A program made the translations under genes and the position numbers. A stretch of 64,000 nucleotides of DNA from Populus alba (Eukaryota; Streptophyta; Magnoliopsida; Malpighiales; Salicaceae): contig NC_133293.1 of assembly GCF_005239225.2 (NCBI RefSeq), positions 11,810,333 to 11,874,332 of the forward strand. Reading direction: 5' to 3'. The notes under the pieces are model-generated. The model did not search any database, was not told where the DNA came from, and saw nothing but the letters and a program-made list of their open reading frames with translations. Positions 1 to 12,000 of the stretch are shown piece by piece (the stretch's first letter is position 1; each line of letters starts with the position of its first letter).

Positions 1-3000
1 TTCTTCCTTTTTCACAGCTCTTCCATCCAAAACCCCGTTGGAGTCCAATCTTTGAGTCTTTTCGGTTAACTTCTCTTTTGGAGAAGCACTTGCATCACAA
101 CTGGATTTTCCCAGTCCATTTTCTTTCTCTGGCAGAGAAGCTGTCTCCGTAAGAAAGTTCATTTCAGTAGCAGCAGTCGACAACTGTAGTGGAGATGATG
201 CATTGCCGGAACCTGGTGGAGGAAGGAAAACACCTGTTCCGGGGATGGGGAAAGGTAGGCGAGCTGAAGGATGCCTTGGAGAAGCTGTAGGCCATCCAGT
301 TGAAACTGGTGGGATGGGAACTGGAGCAGGAAAAGGCACTGTGGTGGTCATGAATATTGGTTGGACACCATTTGGAGGTGGAATTTGAGGTCGAATGGGC
401 GGCACTGGCAGTACACCAGCTGTTGGAATTGCTGCATAATGCTTGTGCACAGGATGGCGAGGATGATTCAGGGACCTGCTCAGAGAAGGACCCCAATGGG
501 AAGATGGGGCTACAGCGTGTGAAGGAAGACGCGAGCCATCAGTAGAAGAAAATTTCTTTGGTTGAGACTTGGTGAAGGTAATGAGCATTCGTTGTTTTCT
601 AATCATGGGAATTGCATGCTTGGCCACATCTGATGACTTCCCTTGCATCACAAGGAGGGATCTGTTTTTTGTAGCAAGAAACATTACTTCACAAATATAA
701 GACCAAATTTGCAACTCATCTCATGAGAACTTGACACCATGAAAATTTGTAACAGGAGCAAATCTGACCATGAAAAGTAATATTGTATGTTCATTTCAGC
801 ACTGACATCTGCTAAGGAATTAATTAAAAGAACAGTGTTAATAAAATAGAACTTTAAACTTATCACAGAGGATACAAACAATATCATTCCAGAACCTAAT
901 TTCAAGCTGAAATGCTAATTACTACAAAGCTAATCATAAACACCAATAACTATCGATGAAACAACAAATATGCAGAGTTGATGATGATTACCCAGGCACA
1001 AGAGAAAGCTTGAGAGACCCTCTATAATCCCCATGATGCACAGTTTCAATTTCTCTCCCAAAAGTCAGCTCACATTCTGTCAAGAAAAGAACTGAAACAG
1101 GCTTTCCAAACCATGGAGGCCACATGTGAGGCTGGGAGTGATCACCCTGCAGAAATTTCCCCAAAAAAATAGGCTTGCTTACATAATCATTGCTATTTGA
1201 AATCATTACACATAATGCCACTAGTAGTTACCTCATTATAGATATCAATTATGCAAGAGTCTGGCTTCACGGTCATAACTTGCATTCCAACCAGACGGTC
1301 AATTACCTCTTGCAGCATTGCAGGAATGGATTCTACTCTTCGGTCTGCAAAATTTATTCATGACAAAATCCAAGGGTCCAAGAACTAACGTTTCTTTAGC
1401 ATTGCAAAGAAAAGAAAAATCTGCATGCATCTTAACCAAACACATGTATATATGTAAGAAGTTCTGCACAAGATGTGACATGCCTTTGGAGGTCCCAGTT
1501 TCATTTTCAGTTTCGGCAGGTGCATCTGCAATGGGAAGACCAAATTGAATCATCTCCCTTCCATGTCCTTTCATGGGCCTTTTGGAGAGAATATATGTCT
1601 GACCTGCTTTTCAACAAAGAATTTTCCCACGATCAACATTTTTGCTAGAAGAAAATTCCTTTTTGCATGTTTGTATGTGACAGACAGGAAGACCTCCACC
1701 AAATCAGGAAATACTGCTGTAATATGGGGAGCTACTCTGCTTAATTTTTTCATAGAATGATTTAAGAAATAGTACCTAAATTTTAATGTTGACAAAGCAC
1801 GCCAATCCTTAAGGGTACTGATTAAGAAAATTAATATGTTCTTTAACACACTTCACTCTGATAAATGTTATCTGAGAATCTGTTAAATTATAAGAGCATT
1901 TGCATGAATGGTGTGCGTGCCTCGAACACAACACTGTACAGGCTACCAACTAGAAGAGGCACATCTAAGAATGGGCCATGGAGCAAGATAGCTCTTACCC
2001 CCTGATAACCTAAAAGCTTGACCGGTCTCAACCTCAGGCCAAGCAAAATAATGTTGGCCAATTATGAACAGAAGCAATGAAGTATCTTCAAAACAAAACA
2101 ATTAATCAACTATGAACACTGCAATAAGTATTTACAAAAACTATACTTTCCCTATATTCTTGATAAAATGCGAATCTCTAGGGTAGTTTGCATATTTTGA
2201 TGGAACCAGATTAATGCACAAAATTATTTCATGAAAGCAGAAGCAACGTGAAAACATGCAGAACATTACTAACTTCTCTTAAGAATAAGGCCCCATTAAT
2301 GACTTGCCTTGAAATTGTCCTCTTCTCCCTGCAGCTCTTAACTCATTAACCAAAGAAACAAGCTTTGGGACTTCCAAGCCATCGAGCAACTTTTCATACA
2401 ATTTCAGTCCATCAACCACATTAACCTAGAGTAGATATAAACAGATTAGTAGAAGGTACAAGCTATGAATTCGTTGAGAATATAAAAAAAAAAAATGATG
2501 TTTGTAAAAGTGTTACCTTCTGTTCATCTATCATCTCCTCAGCAACAAATGTTTTTGGTGTGATAGCAAGATTCTGCTTCTCATTCTGATTGTTACTAGG
2601 ATGTGAATCACTCTCTGGTAAAACCACAAGATCTTTCAAAAACAAAATTAATATGCCAAAATAACAAAATGAAACATGACATGGGATGGTGGTTTTACAA
2701 CAAATAAATTTCAAAAGATATGAACCAAGATAGCATGTTGCTTAGGCTCCTTCAAAAAGGTGCAAATGACTCTACACTGAAAATAACCAAGATGAGGCAT
2801 AAAGAATTTGCCTTTTGCAATGTGTGAGCTCAAAACATTGTTAGCAATTAAATCTTCCACCGGACTAGTGAGAAAATCATGATAATCCATGTTAAAGAAC
2901 TTCAAAGAGCTTTAAAATCTGTTGCCTGTTGCCAACCCCAAGAGAGCACAAGAAAGATACCTTTGGGGCTGCATCGATCATCAACAACCACAGCTTCTGA

Positions 3001-4861
3001 ATTTCCAGAAAAGGTTCCTTGTGAATTCCCCGAACTATTCAAGAGGTTATCTGTATGAGGTTTTGCAGTAACATCTGCTGACAAGACAAAGAACTTAAAT
3101 GAGCATCGTTGTTTCCCCAAAGAGTTTCTAGGACAAGGCATTGTTTCAATTTACTGCATATTATTCATTATTCTTAAAATTGTACATACAATATGGCATT
3201 CATAATGTAGAGTATGTAGCCTAAGGAGAGTCAGACAGAACAACTAAAAATCCAAAGCTTTCAATGTCACAGTAGAGTAGGGGACAAAGGATAGAAATAT
3301 ATCAGTAGAAGTAAAATACAAAAAGGAGCTCCAGGCATACATATCAGAATAAAAGCTTCAACAGTTTTAGGCTAAAAATAAATTACATAGGAGAAGATTT
3401 TCCATCTTTCCCAGACATGATGAGCCAAACAAACAAAATTAGGAAAGTACTCACAAATAATATGCATCCATCAAATTATGACATGGCACATCTAAGAACG
3501 CTGTAAGAGAGGTGTAACTTGTCCAAATCCGACTTGATAGGTGTAAATATTTAGCAGTCAAGCTAGAGCACCAGCAACCTTTTTTTACCAAAACTTCCAA
3601 GCCATACAGAAACAAGGCACAGATACTTGGCAGTTCACACCAATTCTTTCATCTCCAAACAAAGAATTGTAGAAGAAAAAAATACACTAAGAACATTGCC
3701 AGTACAGTCTGCTGTAATCACCAATCACCCAGCTTGACAGCCCTGGGACTACATGTTCAAAGCTCCTAAATGAATTTTTGAGGGGAAAAAAAATCTTTTT
3801 TCAGCATGAGGGTGTAAGTATTCTATGATATACGCATGACCAAAAAAATGATGTGTGGTATTCTTTCAGTAAACCCCAAGGGAAAATAATAAACAAATAA
3901 ATTATTATTATTATTATTATAGCATCGACAACAACAACAATGTTGAGAATGCCCAAATTGGAAAGGTCGAGTGAACTAAGATAACGATCTGAAGCAATGC
4001 AACACTTTCCCAACCAGCTTCAGGATTGACAAATTCCAACTCACAATTATAACAACACTTTTTTTATGATAAAATTCAGTTAAAGCAAATCAACATTGAT
4101 AAACAAGACTTTTCTTATCCAAAAAAAGTTACAATTAAATTAAATGCACTAGTTACCACCATGACAAACAATTAAGAAACAAGCTCTCAGCAGTGCGTAA
4201 TCAAAGCTAAAACTCAAATATTACCTCTCTTATCGTCAGAATTCCCACAATCACCACCAGATTTAACCTCCTCAAATTTCTCACTCCTTACATTCTCTGA
4301 AGAATTTCCATTGAAAGTACGATTTTCTACACTAGAATTAACCCCTTCTTTCACTGCCTCGCCACCGCCACCACTCCTATACCCTCTATTGAAACCGGCA
4401 CTCGAAGATCTCTTAAAATCCTTTCCCCCAATTTTACCCTGATCATGATAGAACCTATGTTGATGATGATGATGGTTCTGCTGCTGTTGTTGCTGCTGTC
4501 TCCTCAGTACAGCTTGCTGCAATGCAGCAACAACCTCCCCCACTGAAAAATACTGCTGCATATGCAGCACATGATTCCAATTACACCTCCTCTGCTGTAT
4601 ACACCCAACAACTAAATCATACTCACCAGGTTCCCCAACAGCACGCAGGTGGTGGCAGAGGGAGTCAATAATCGCATTGGCAGCGGCAAATTCCCCCCTC
4701 AGCCACGAGATAAACCCGTCACGCTCGTCAACCGGGAACCACTGGTGCCTTTGCGGGTGGTGCTGGTGGATCTCATTTCCGGCAGCAGCACCACCACCGC
4801 CAGTACCAGCAGGAAACTGCATTTTGTCCGGTATGACCACATTTCCTGGTGGCATTGCCAT
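1..4861 (-). CDS. ALKBH10: ALKBH10-type 2OG-Fe(II) dioxygenase homologue (3' end outside window)
   Basis: Eight coding exons on the minus strand: 4861-4225, 3077-2961, 2614-2517, 2425-2308, 1603-1484, 1344-1232, 1146-992 and 661-1. All phases join, giving 673 residues with no stop before the window edge. The start reads [17 protein letters not shown], as I recall for the ALKBH10 family. Exon 1 is low-complexity with Gln and His runs. The oxygenase-like domain covers about residues 285-490, with [15 protein letters not shown] at 403-417, H468 in VAKHAI and R477 in [10 protein letters not shown] Pro-rich tail follows (about 510-600), which explains the 'hydroxyproline-rich' label often given to relatives. 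Family members such as Arabidopsis ALKBH10B remove m6A from mRNA. Activity here is uncertain, because the position expected to carry H-x-E/D reads H408-M-W. Introns 4 and 5 use GC donors. Exon 2 has a tandem CAGCAG acceptor (start 3077 or 3074). Confidence 0.9.
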
Positions 4862-5330
4862 TTTTACAATCTAATTACTAAAAAAATCCCAAAAGTATCA
4901 CATATAAAACACGTCACTAACTAGTCCTAGATCTAAATCAACCATAGTTAGTTAATTAATTCAATACTCATGAATTTCATAATCTGATATTATTTTAAGC
5001 AGATCACCTGAAATTAAGCACTAAAATTCAATAATAAGTAGCACTAAATATCAGGATTAGACAAGCTAAGCAGATTTGTAAGTTTGAGGTGGTGAATTTC
5101 TAACGAAAAAGAAATGCACGGATCTGAGATAATATATATACACACACAGTGTGTGTATAAGTAGGTATACAAAAAGGTGTTTATAGGTAGTGAGTGGAGT
5201 GATAATAAAAGAAAGGATGTTCAAGATCTAGGGTTTTTGTTGATGAGTTTGGGCTATGGAAATGGCTTATAGAGTACGCATCATCATCGTCATGTCAGAG
5301 AATTCTTTATTTTCTCTACTATGGTCCTAA
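4862..5330 (-). promoter_or_regulatory. 5' leader and presumed promoter of the ALKBH10-like gene
   Basis: This is the non-coding flank directly upstream of the ATG. It contains an AT-rich stretch and a near-perfect palindrome of CA then TG repeats at about 5137-5159, 280 bp before the start codon. No clear TATA box or transcription start can be fixed from the sequence. Confidence 0.3.
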
Positions 5331-6600
5331 ATGGTGGCTAATCAGAGAAGAAAATGCAAAACAAATAAGTTAATAATACCCATTTTCACATTGTTAATTA
5401 ACAAGACTACTAGTAATAGTCTTGGAACTCCGTTGTTTTTTGGAGCTGGGTTCTCTACTGTAGCGTGGATAGGACCATTTGAGAAAATTTCTGAATTTTA
5501 TGTGTGTTTTGGTCTTCTTCTTTGGAGCTTTGGTCTACCAAACCCTACACCCTACTTTCATTGAAGCCATGCTGCTTCTAGACCTTCGTTTTAATAAAAG
5601 GGATCGTGCCTAGGTGTCCACTTCTGAAATATTTGTAATTGCGTTTAAAGATTGTGTTTTTAAAGTTTTTTTTTTATGTAAATATATTAAAATTATATTT
5701 TTTTAATTTTTAAAAGTTTATTTTTAACATTATGAAATCAAAATAATTTAAAAATACTTAAAAATAATTATTTGAAATTGCAGTAAAAAATTATTTTTCA
5801 AAGTATTTTTTATTTGAAAATACATTAAAATATTATTTTTTTATTTTAAAAAACTTATTTTTAATATCAATGCATCAAAATTATTCAAAAACATAAAAAC
5901 AAATCAAGATTTTTCATAAGTATGGTCAAGCTGCAAAAACAAACAATTATCTAACAAAAACTAATTGAGGAGATATTTTTAAGGTAGACTATCAGTGAAA
6001 TCATTATTCATTAGAATATTGATTTTATGGTTTTGCCTCTCCACTTACAAAACTTAACACTGGATAATTGGGGTATTATTATCTTTTTACAAGTCTCATT
6101 AGTCATTACCCAATCAATTAAAGGAAGATAAATCTTTTTTTTTTCTTTTAGAATGCATGGTGAAACGACTAAACACACTCTTAAAGAAAAAAATAAATAA
6201 AACTAGAGTCAAGTGGTTTTTTGTATTTTCACAATAATTTTCACTTAATTATCATAACAAATAAGATGCAATTTGATTTTTCATTTAGCATAAAAAATAA
6301 AAAAAAACATAGTGAAATGATCAAATTAGCCATGAAAACCAAAAAAATTAAAGCTATTTTTAAAGGACTTTTTCATATTTTCCTTCAAGTTTTTCTAGTT
6401 ATTACATGTAATTTAAGAGGCAATTGGTTTTTTTAGCAAATAAAAATAAAATAAAAACTAAAAAGTTGTTAAATACACACTAATACACCAAAGGCATCCA
6501 TGCTTTTTAGATGGCATGTATAATGCCTTTCAACTACTAGCAGTGTTCTTTCGCCATGACGCTGGAAGAGCCTTTATGTTTTTTTTTATTTTGAGGTGGT
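5331..6600. other. AT-rich intergenic DNA
   Basis: No gene is visible. Short open frames here are low-complexity, Lys/Phe-rich, and have no recognisable domain. Two head-to-tail copies of the dispersed AT-rich repeat lie inside (5640-5920). Confidence 0.6.
5640..5920. repeat. Dispersed AT-rich repeat, two adjacent copies
   Basis: Both copies carry the family signature: a variant of AAATATATTAAAAT, then a T-rich block, then TTATTTTTAA and a segment like ATCAATGCATCAAAAT. The first runs about 5640-5770 and the second about 5780-5920. Copy borders are approximate. Confidence 0.6.
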
Positions 6601-7330
6601 GTGTGTTAGTGTTAGTTGGCTAATTTGTTATCGGTGAGACTTTTTTTTATTTTTTTTTTCTCTTTCATTTTATAAAATGACAGTTTGGTCCTCTTTGTTA
6701 TTAGAATCTCGAATTCAATCCTTCAAACTTTTTATTTCTAATTTTTATTTTTGATCATTTTATACAAATTTTTTTTTTTTCAATCTCATCCATCAATTTC
6801 AAATTGATATATATATATATTTTTTATCATTGTCCTTATTCTTTTGATTTTTTAATTTTTTTCCTTAATCTTTTTGTTAAGGTTTTATTGATTTTTAATT
6901 TTATTTTTAAATCTGAATTCATGGTATTATATTTTTCAACTTAGTCCTTGTCTTTTTTTCTAATTTTTTTATTGGTTTTTTTTTTTATAAAAGTTTATTT
7001 TTTTCAATTTCATTCTTCAATCCAAGCTTATGGTATTTATTTTTATCAATTTGGTCCTTATTTTTTTTCTTTTGCTATAGTTATTTTTTAATTTTTAATT
7101 TCACCTTTTAGTAAAACAATTAATTTTATTTTTATGTCAATTATGATCCTCATTGTTTTAGGGGTTTTTTTTGTCCTTTTACTAAATTGATTTTTTCTTT
7201 AAATTTCACCATTTAATCTAGTATAAAATTTATTTTATATTTTAATTTTGATCATCTTTCTTTTAATTATTATTTTATTAATTCTTTTATATAATTAAAA
7301 TTATTTCATAGGAACCAGGCTTTATGATTG
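6600..7330. repeat. T-rich degenerate repeat block
   Basis: Over 700 bp, T-runs alternate with short phrases such as TCAATTTCATTCTTCAAT and TTTGGTCCTTATTTT. The same style recurs at 22060-22860. I read it as an old, decayed interspersed repeat. Its class is not clear. Confidence 0.5.
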
Positions 7331-9073
7331 ACCAGAGCTATTTTTTAAATTTTTTTAACCCCATTTCGTTCTCTTATATTTAATAGGTTGTGAATTAAGA
7401 TGCATTGTTTGTAGAAAGAAAAATATTTTTTTCAAATGTTATCTTGATAGCTTTTCTTTTTAAATTTAAATTATCAATTTTTTTTTATCATATTAAAATA
7501 AAATTAATTTATTCAACCCAATCAACCTAGGGTTTGGATCATTTTTTCTCTAAATGAAAAAAAAAATGTGCTGCAAATGTATTTCCGGCTATAGCATGCA
7601 TGGTACGGTTCCTGAATCAGCACTAGTCTACTAGATACGCTGTTCAGATAGAAGGGGCAAAAAAATTAACATCATCTAACCAGTAGCCATCATCATGCAT
7701 GCATTGCAGGCTAGATTAGATAGAAGGGTGGACTCAAATTTCTGTTTCTATATTTTCCACCTCTTGTACGGACGATGGATCTGTATGACTGTATCTCCCT
7801 TTGCTTTTGCCATCATCAACCACTTAATTTCACTATTGAAGGACCTTTGCGGATCGATGTAGCTTAAAGAAAGCAATCGCTGCTCCGCTCCAGAAAAAAA
7901 GTGAGCAGGGAGAGGGTTTTATTTTTTTCCTTCCGTCTTATATCTATTCACTTTGAATCGCCTCCGTCCTGGCTTGACCGAAACAGCTCTCGGCGTTGCT
8001 CGTTCCTCCCATCCATCCATTTCGCGCTTTGCCCGAGTGCGCTGTCTCACATACTCTCTCCGAGAAGTTACACATTGGTATGCGATTCTTGATTCTCCCC
8101 TCTCGCATCTCTCCAAGCATCCATCCTTCACTCCCATCAACTGTTCGATGTTTTGCTTTTCATTACTAATAGCAGCGATTTTGAAATTTGAACGGAGCGT
8201 TCAAAGGAAGGGAGAAGGGCAGAATTGAGAATTAGCGTTTTAGCAACATGTATTCAACTCCTCAACTCTTCTTTTGTAGGAAATATTTGGTTAATTAAAT
8301 ATTATCTGTTTTTTTTTTTATTGTCCCACGTATAATTGATTTTTAAATATTGATTTTATAGCAATTAAAATAGCATGTTTTTTATTTATAAAAATAAATA
8401 AATTTATTTTATTTAAAGTAAGATTTATCTCATAAAAAATTTTAACTGAAATTTATATTTTTTAAAACCCCGACTTTATTATTTTTTTACATTAAATTAT
8501 AAATGGATATTATCAGTAAACCCATCTCAAACGATTTTTTCTTCGTAAATAGACTTTATAGCCCGATCAATTAACATCAGTGGTGAGCAATTAATAATTA
8601 TTAGGACAAGAGAGGGTTGTGGTAGAAACTGAATTTTTTTCCCGAGGTGTTCAAGGATTACTTGAACGACACCCATCACGGGGACTTTCCAAAGATAGAA
8701 TATTAGTTAAAGAATTTTTAATGACACCCTTGAATATGTATATAAAACTAAAAAAAGACTAATGATATATAAATAAATTTTTCAAAGGTAAATTAATTGT
8801 ACCAATCATTTATTATCAAAAGATTTTAGCTTTCACTATTAAAATTTGTTTGTATATCATTTTTCATATATTAATAGATAATTTCTCGTTTTCATTTTTT
8901 CATTTTTTCGATTACAGTTTGAAGTGATTGTTTGGCAAATCTTTCTTTTATTAGCTTGACATGACATATCACCTAGTAGTACACAGAAGCTCCAGCCTAT
9001 TTTTTATTGTTACGGGCAGCAGCTGAGAATCTAACGAATCTCTCCCTTTCTGTCTCTCAACTCCCCAGTGACA
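7331..9073 (+). other. Intergenic DNA and upstream flank of the ASB gene
   Basis: AT-rich DNA with one higher-GC island at about 7860-8240, carrying CT-rich phrases and overlapping short ORFs on both strands. None resembles a known domain. The last 100 bp before 9074 are pyrimidine-rich (TCTCCCTTTCTGTCTCTC), typical of a plant 5' leader. Whether the island is an upstream leader exon of the ASB gene, an independent non-coding transcript or a decayed gene cannot be settled here. Confidence 0.4.
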
Positions 9074-12000
9074 ATGGCTGCTGCAAGCATGGTACGTCAA
9101 ACCGCTTGCAATCAATCAAAGCCCTCTCTTGCTCTCAAAACCCAGCGTGCCTCTCCTTTAAATCTCTTCTCAATACCATCAAGTAACTTTCTCTACGCTT
9201 CTCTCTCTTTTTATTTCTTGCTTTTTAACCCCTATGTGTTTATGTACGTAAATTTTACATGTAAGCTTACCGTTTTTTTATAATGTTTCAGGAGTGAGTT
9301 TTGGAGCAAAGAGCGAAAAAGGGCTAGCAGTAAAATGTTCGGTGGCAGCTGCAGAACTCAATTCCAGGGTTGTGGCTTCTATTGACAGGGGAATCAAGAA
9401 TCCTATAATTGTCATTGACAATTATGACAGTTTCACTTATAATCTGTGCCAGGTTAGTTCTTTCTCTTCTTAGATTATTCACATGGCATTCGATAATTTC
9501 GAATTCTCTTCAATGTTAATTTGTTTTCTGGGTTCTTGTCTGTTTTAAAGATTTTGTGATGGTGTGGATCTTTAATTGTACCCCCTGTTTGGGTGCTGAG
9601 AAAATGCATTATGTAAATGGAAAGTAAATCACAGATTTTGTTTCCATAGAGGAATGGCATTTCTAATTGTTTGTGCATGTGATATGGTTTTCATCATTTA
9701 TAGAAACCAAAAACTGCACACGCAACGCATTCCTTGTTTGTTTAACAGCTATGACTGCAGCGGCGAACTTCTGTTTAAATGACATGGCAAAAGTCTCAAG
9801 ACATTGCTAAACATAGAAAGAAACTCTTTAACTTGAACATTTTCTTCAAATGACCTGACTATTGTCAACAATTGAGAATAACACCAGTGATTTCACTTCG
9901 AAATGGACATTGCTAGTGACTCCATATTCATTTCTGTGATATGTCATAGGAAAGCTATAACAAGTTTCGATCAAAATTATAGTTCTGGGAGAAAATTAGA
10001 AACTTTATAAAGTCTTTAATCACTTCTGCAAAAGTGTTCGTGTATATTGTTTTGCATGATTAATTCTTTTGTACTGCTCTGTTTGATTGCTCTCCGTCTC
10101 TCTCTCATCAATTTGTTGAACTGATTTATAGATCAAAACATTTAACTCTGTTGCCTTTTGTTGTTGAAGTATATGGGAGAGGTGGGCTGCCATTTTGAGG
10201 TGTATCGGAATGACGAGTTAACTGTGGAGGATTTGAAAAGGTAAGAATTTATTGTTATGTAGTTATCTGGCATTTGTTAGGTGTTAAATCCTATTTCTAA
10301 GAGTGGATCACACATGAGGTGTTTGTTGTGTTCACTAATTTCACTTGTTACCTTTCTCTTCTTTTAACAGGAAAAAGCCAAGAGGCATCCTCATATCCCC
10401 AGGCCCAGGTTAGTTTTTGTTAACGCTTTGTCTTTACTGCTTAGAATCAAAGTGCAGCAAGACCAGAAAAAAATAAAGTTGAAAACTATATTTATGTATG
10501 TCATTTCCTTTTATAGGAACACCCCAGGATTCTGGAATTTCCCTACAGGCAGTTTTAGAGCTTGGACCTACCGTGCCTCTGTTTGGTGTGTGTATGGGGT
10601 TGCAGTGCATTGGAGAGGCTTTTGGAGGTGACACTTCAAATCTTTTTGGCCATCTGCATGTTTCATTGTTTATCTAGTTGACCGATATTTGCTTTTTGCG
10701 AGAATCACCAAGGAACTTGAACAATGTTCAAGATATTTTATTTTTAACATGCAGCAGTCTTTTGATTGTGTTTTCTTTACATAATACATAGTACATTGTT
10801 GTGTTTCAGGAAAGATTGTGCGCTCACCTTATGGTGTTGTGCATGGAAAAGGTTCTCCTGTATATTATGATGAGAAGGGGGAAGATGGCTTGTTCACTGG
10901 GTTGTCTAAGTAAGGAACTTTTGAGCAATTGATCTTACATTATTATCTTCTGTGTCTTTTTTGTTACTGGCCTTGTCTGGCTAGTTACGTGCAATTCTTA
11001 AATTCCTAATATAACTTTGAAAGAATTGCTTAACTTGTTCATCTATCATGCGAATTACATCCTTATTTTGTGATCTGTAAATTGAGATCTGATTCATAAT
11101 TCCAAAGTAAATGAAAAGGTTGCAAATTATAACGGTTACTAATTGTACTCACATGTTCATAAAATTCAAACTTTTTAGTTAAAATGTTTTCTAAATGACA
11201 AAAAATAGCTGGGTTTCTTTGAACTTCAACATATAACCATGGATGCAACATTTTACTGTATGATCATGAGACATTACTCACACTTTGAACGGCAATAAAA
11301 CAATTGAATTCACAGGAAAATGCAACCATAGAAAATTGGTGAAAGGCCGTGACTACTTGCTGTGGGTTTGTCCTCATGAGTTGCCACAACCAAAATTTAG
11401 TATAGATTTACATTTGTACATGATGCAATCAGATTTACCTACATGCAAATTGGCGATGCTAGACAGATTTACCTCTTATTTGCAAATAAAATAGCAAGGT
11501 CACAGGGAGGGGAATTTTTCTGTGGTTAATAAAATGGCTTTCATACTGGCATTCATCCTGACTCTTGCTTATATGCGTATTTGACTACATCAGTCAAGCT
11601 TTGTCCTTTCCTTACCTCAATCTACTGATGTATCGTAGTTGTATTTGGAGTACAAAAAATTAGCAAACATGTTGGACAAGGTCTGAACGTCTTTGGGTTG
11701 GTCATTTAGAGGGAAGGTAATGATTGAAAAAAATCTTTGGCAAAAAATACAGTAGCCTAGTTTGTTTTTGCAGTTGAAAAGTATTTTTGCAAAAAAAAGT
11801 TTTTTTTTTTGCTTTAAATTATTTTTATTATTTTGTTTTTAAATCGTTCTGATATGATGGTGTTAAAAATGAATTTTAAAAAATAAAAAATATTATTTTA
11901 ATTTCTTTATAGACAAAAATCATTTTGAAAAAGCAACTACTACCATAATACCAAACAAGCTCACAAAGTCCTTGTTAAGCAATAGGTTGAGTTGAATCAT

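Noticed and set aside
164..545. Overlapping ORFs on both strands
   Set aside because: They are other frames of the last ALKBH10-like exon (Pro-rich tail), whose true frame joins in phase with the upstream exons.
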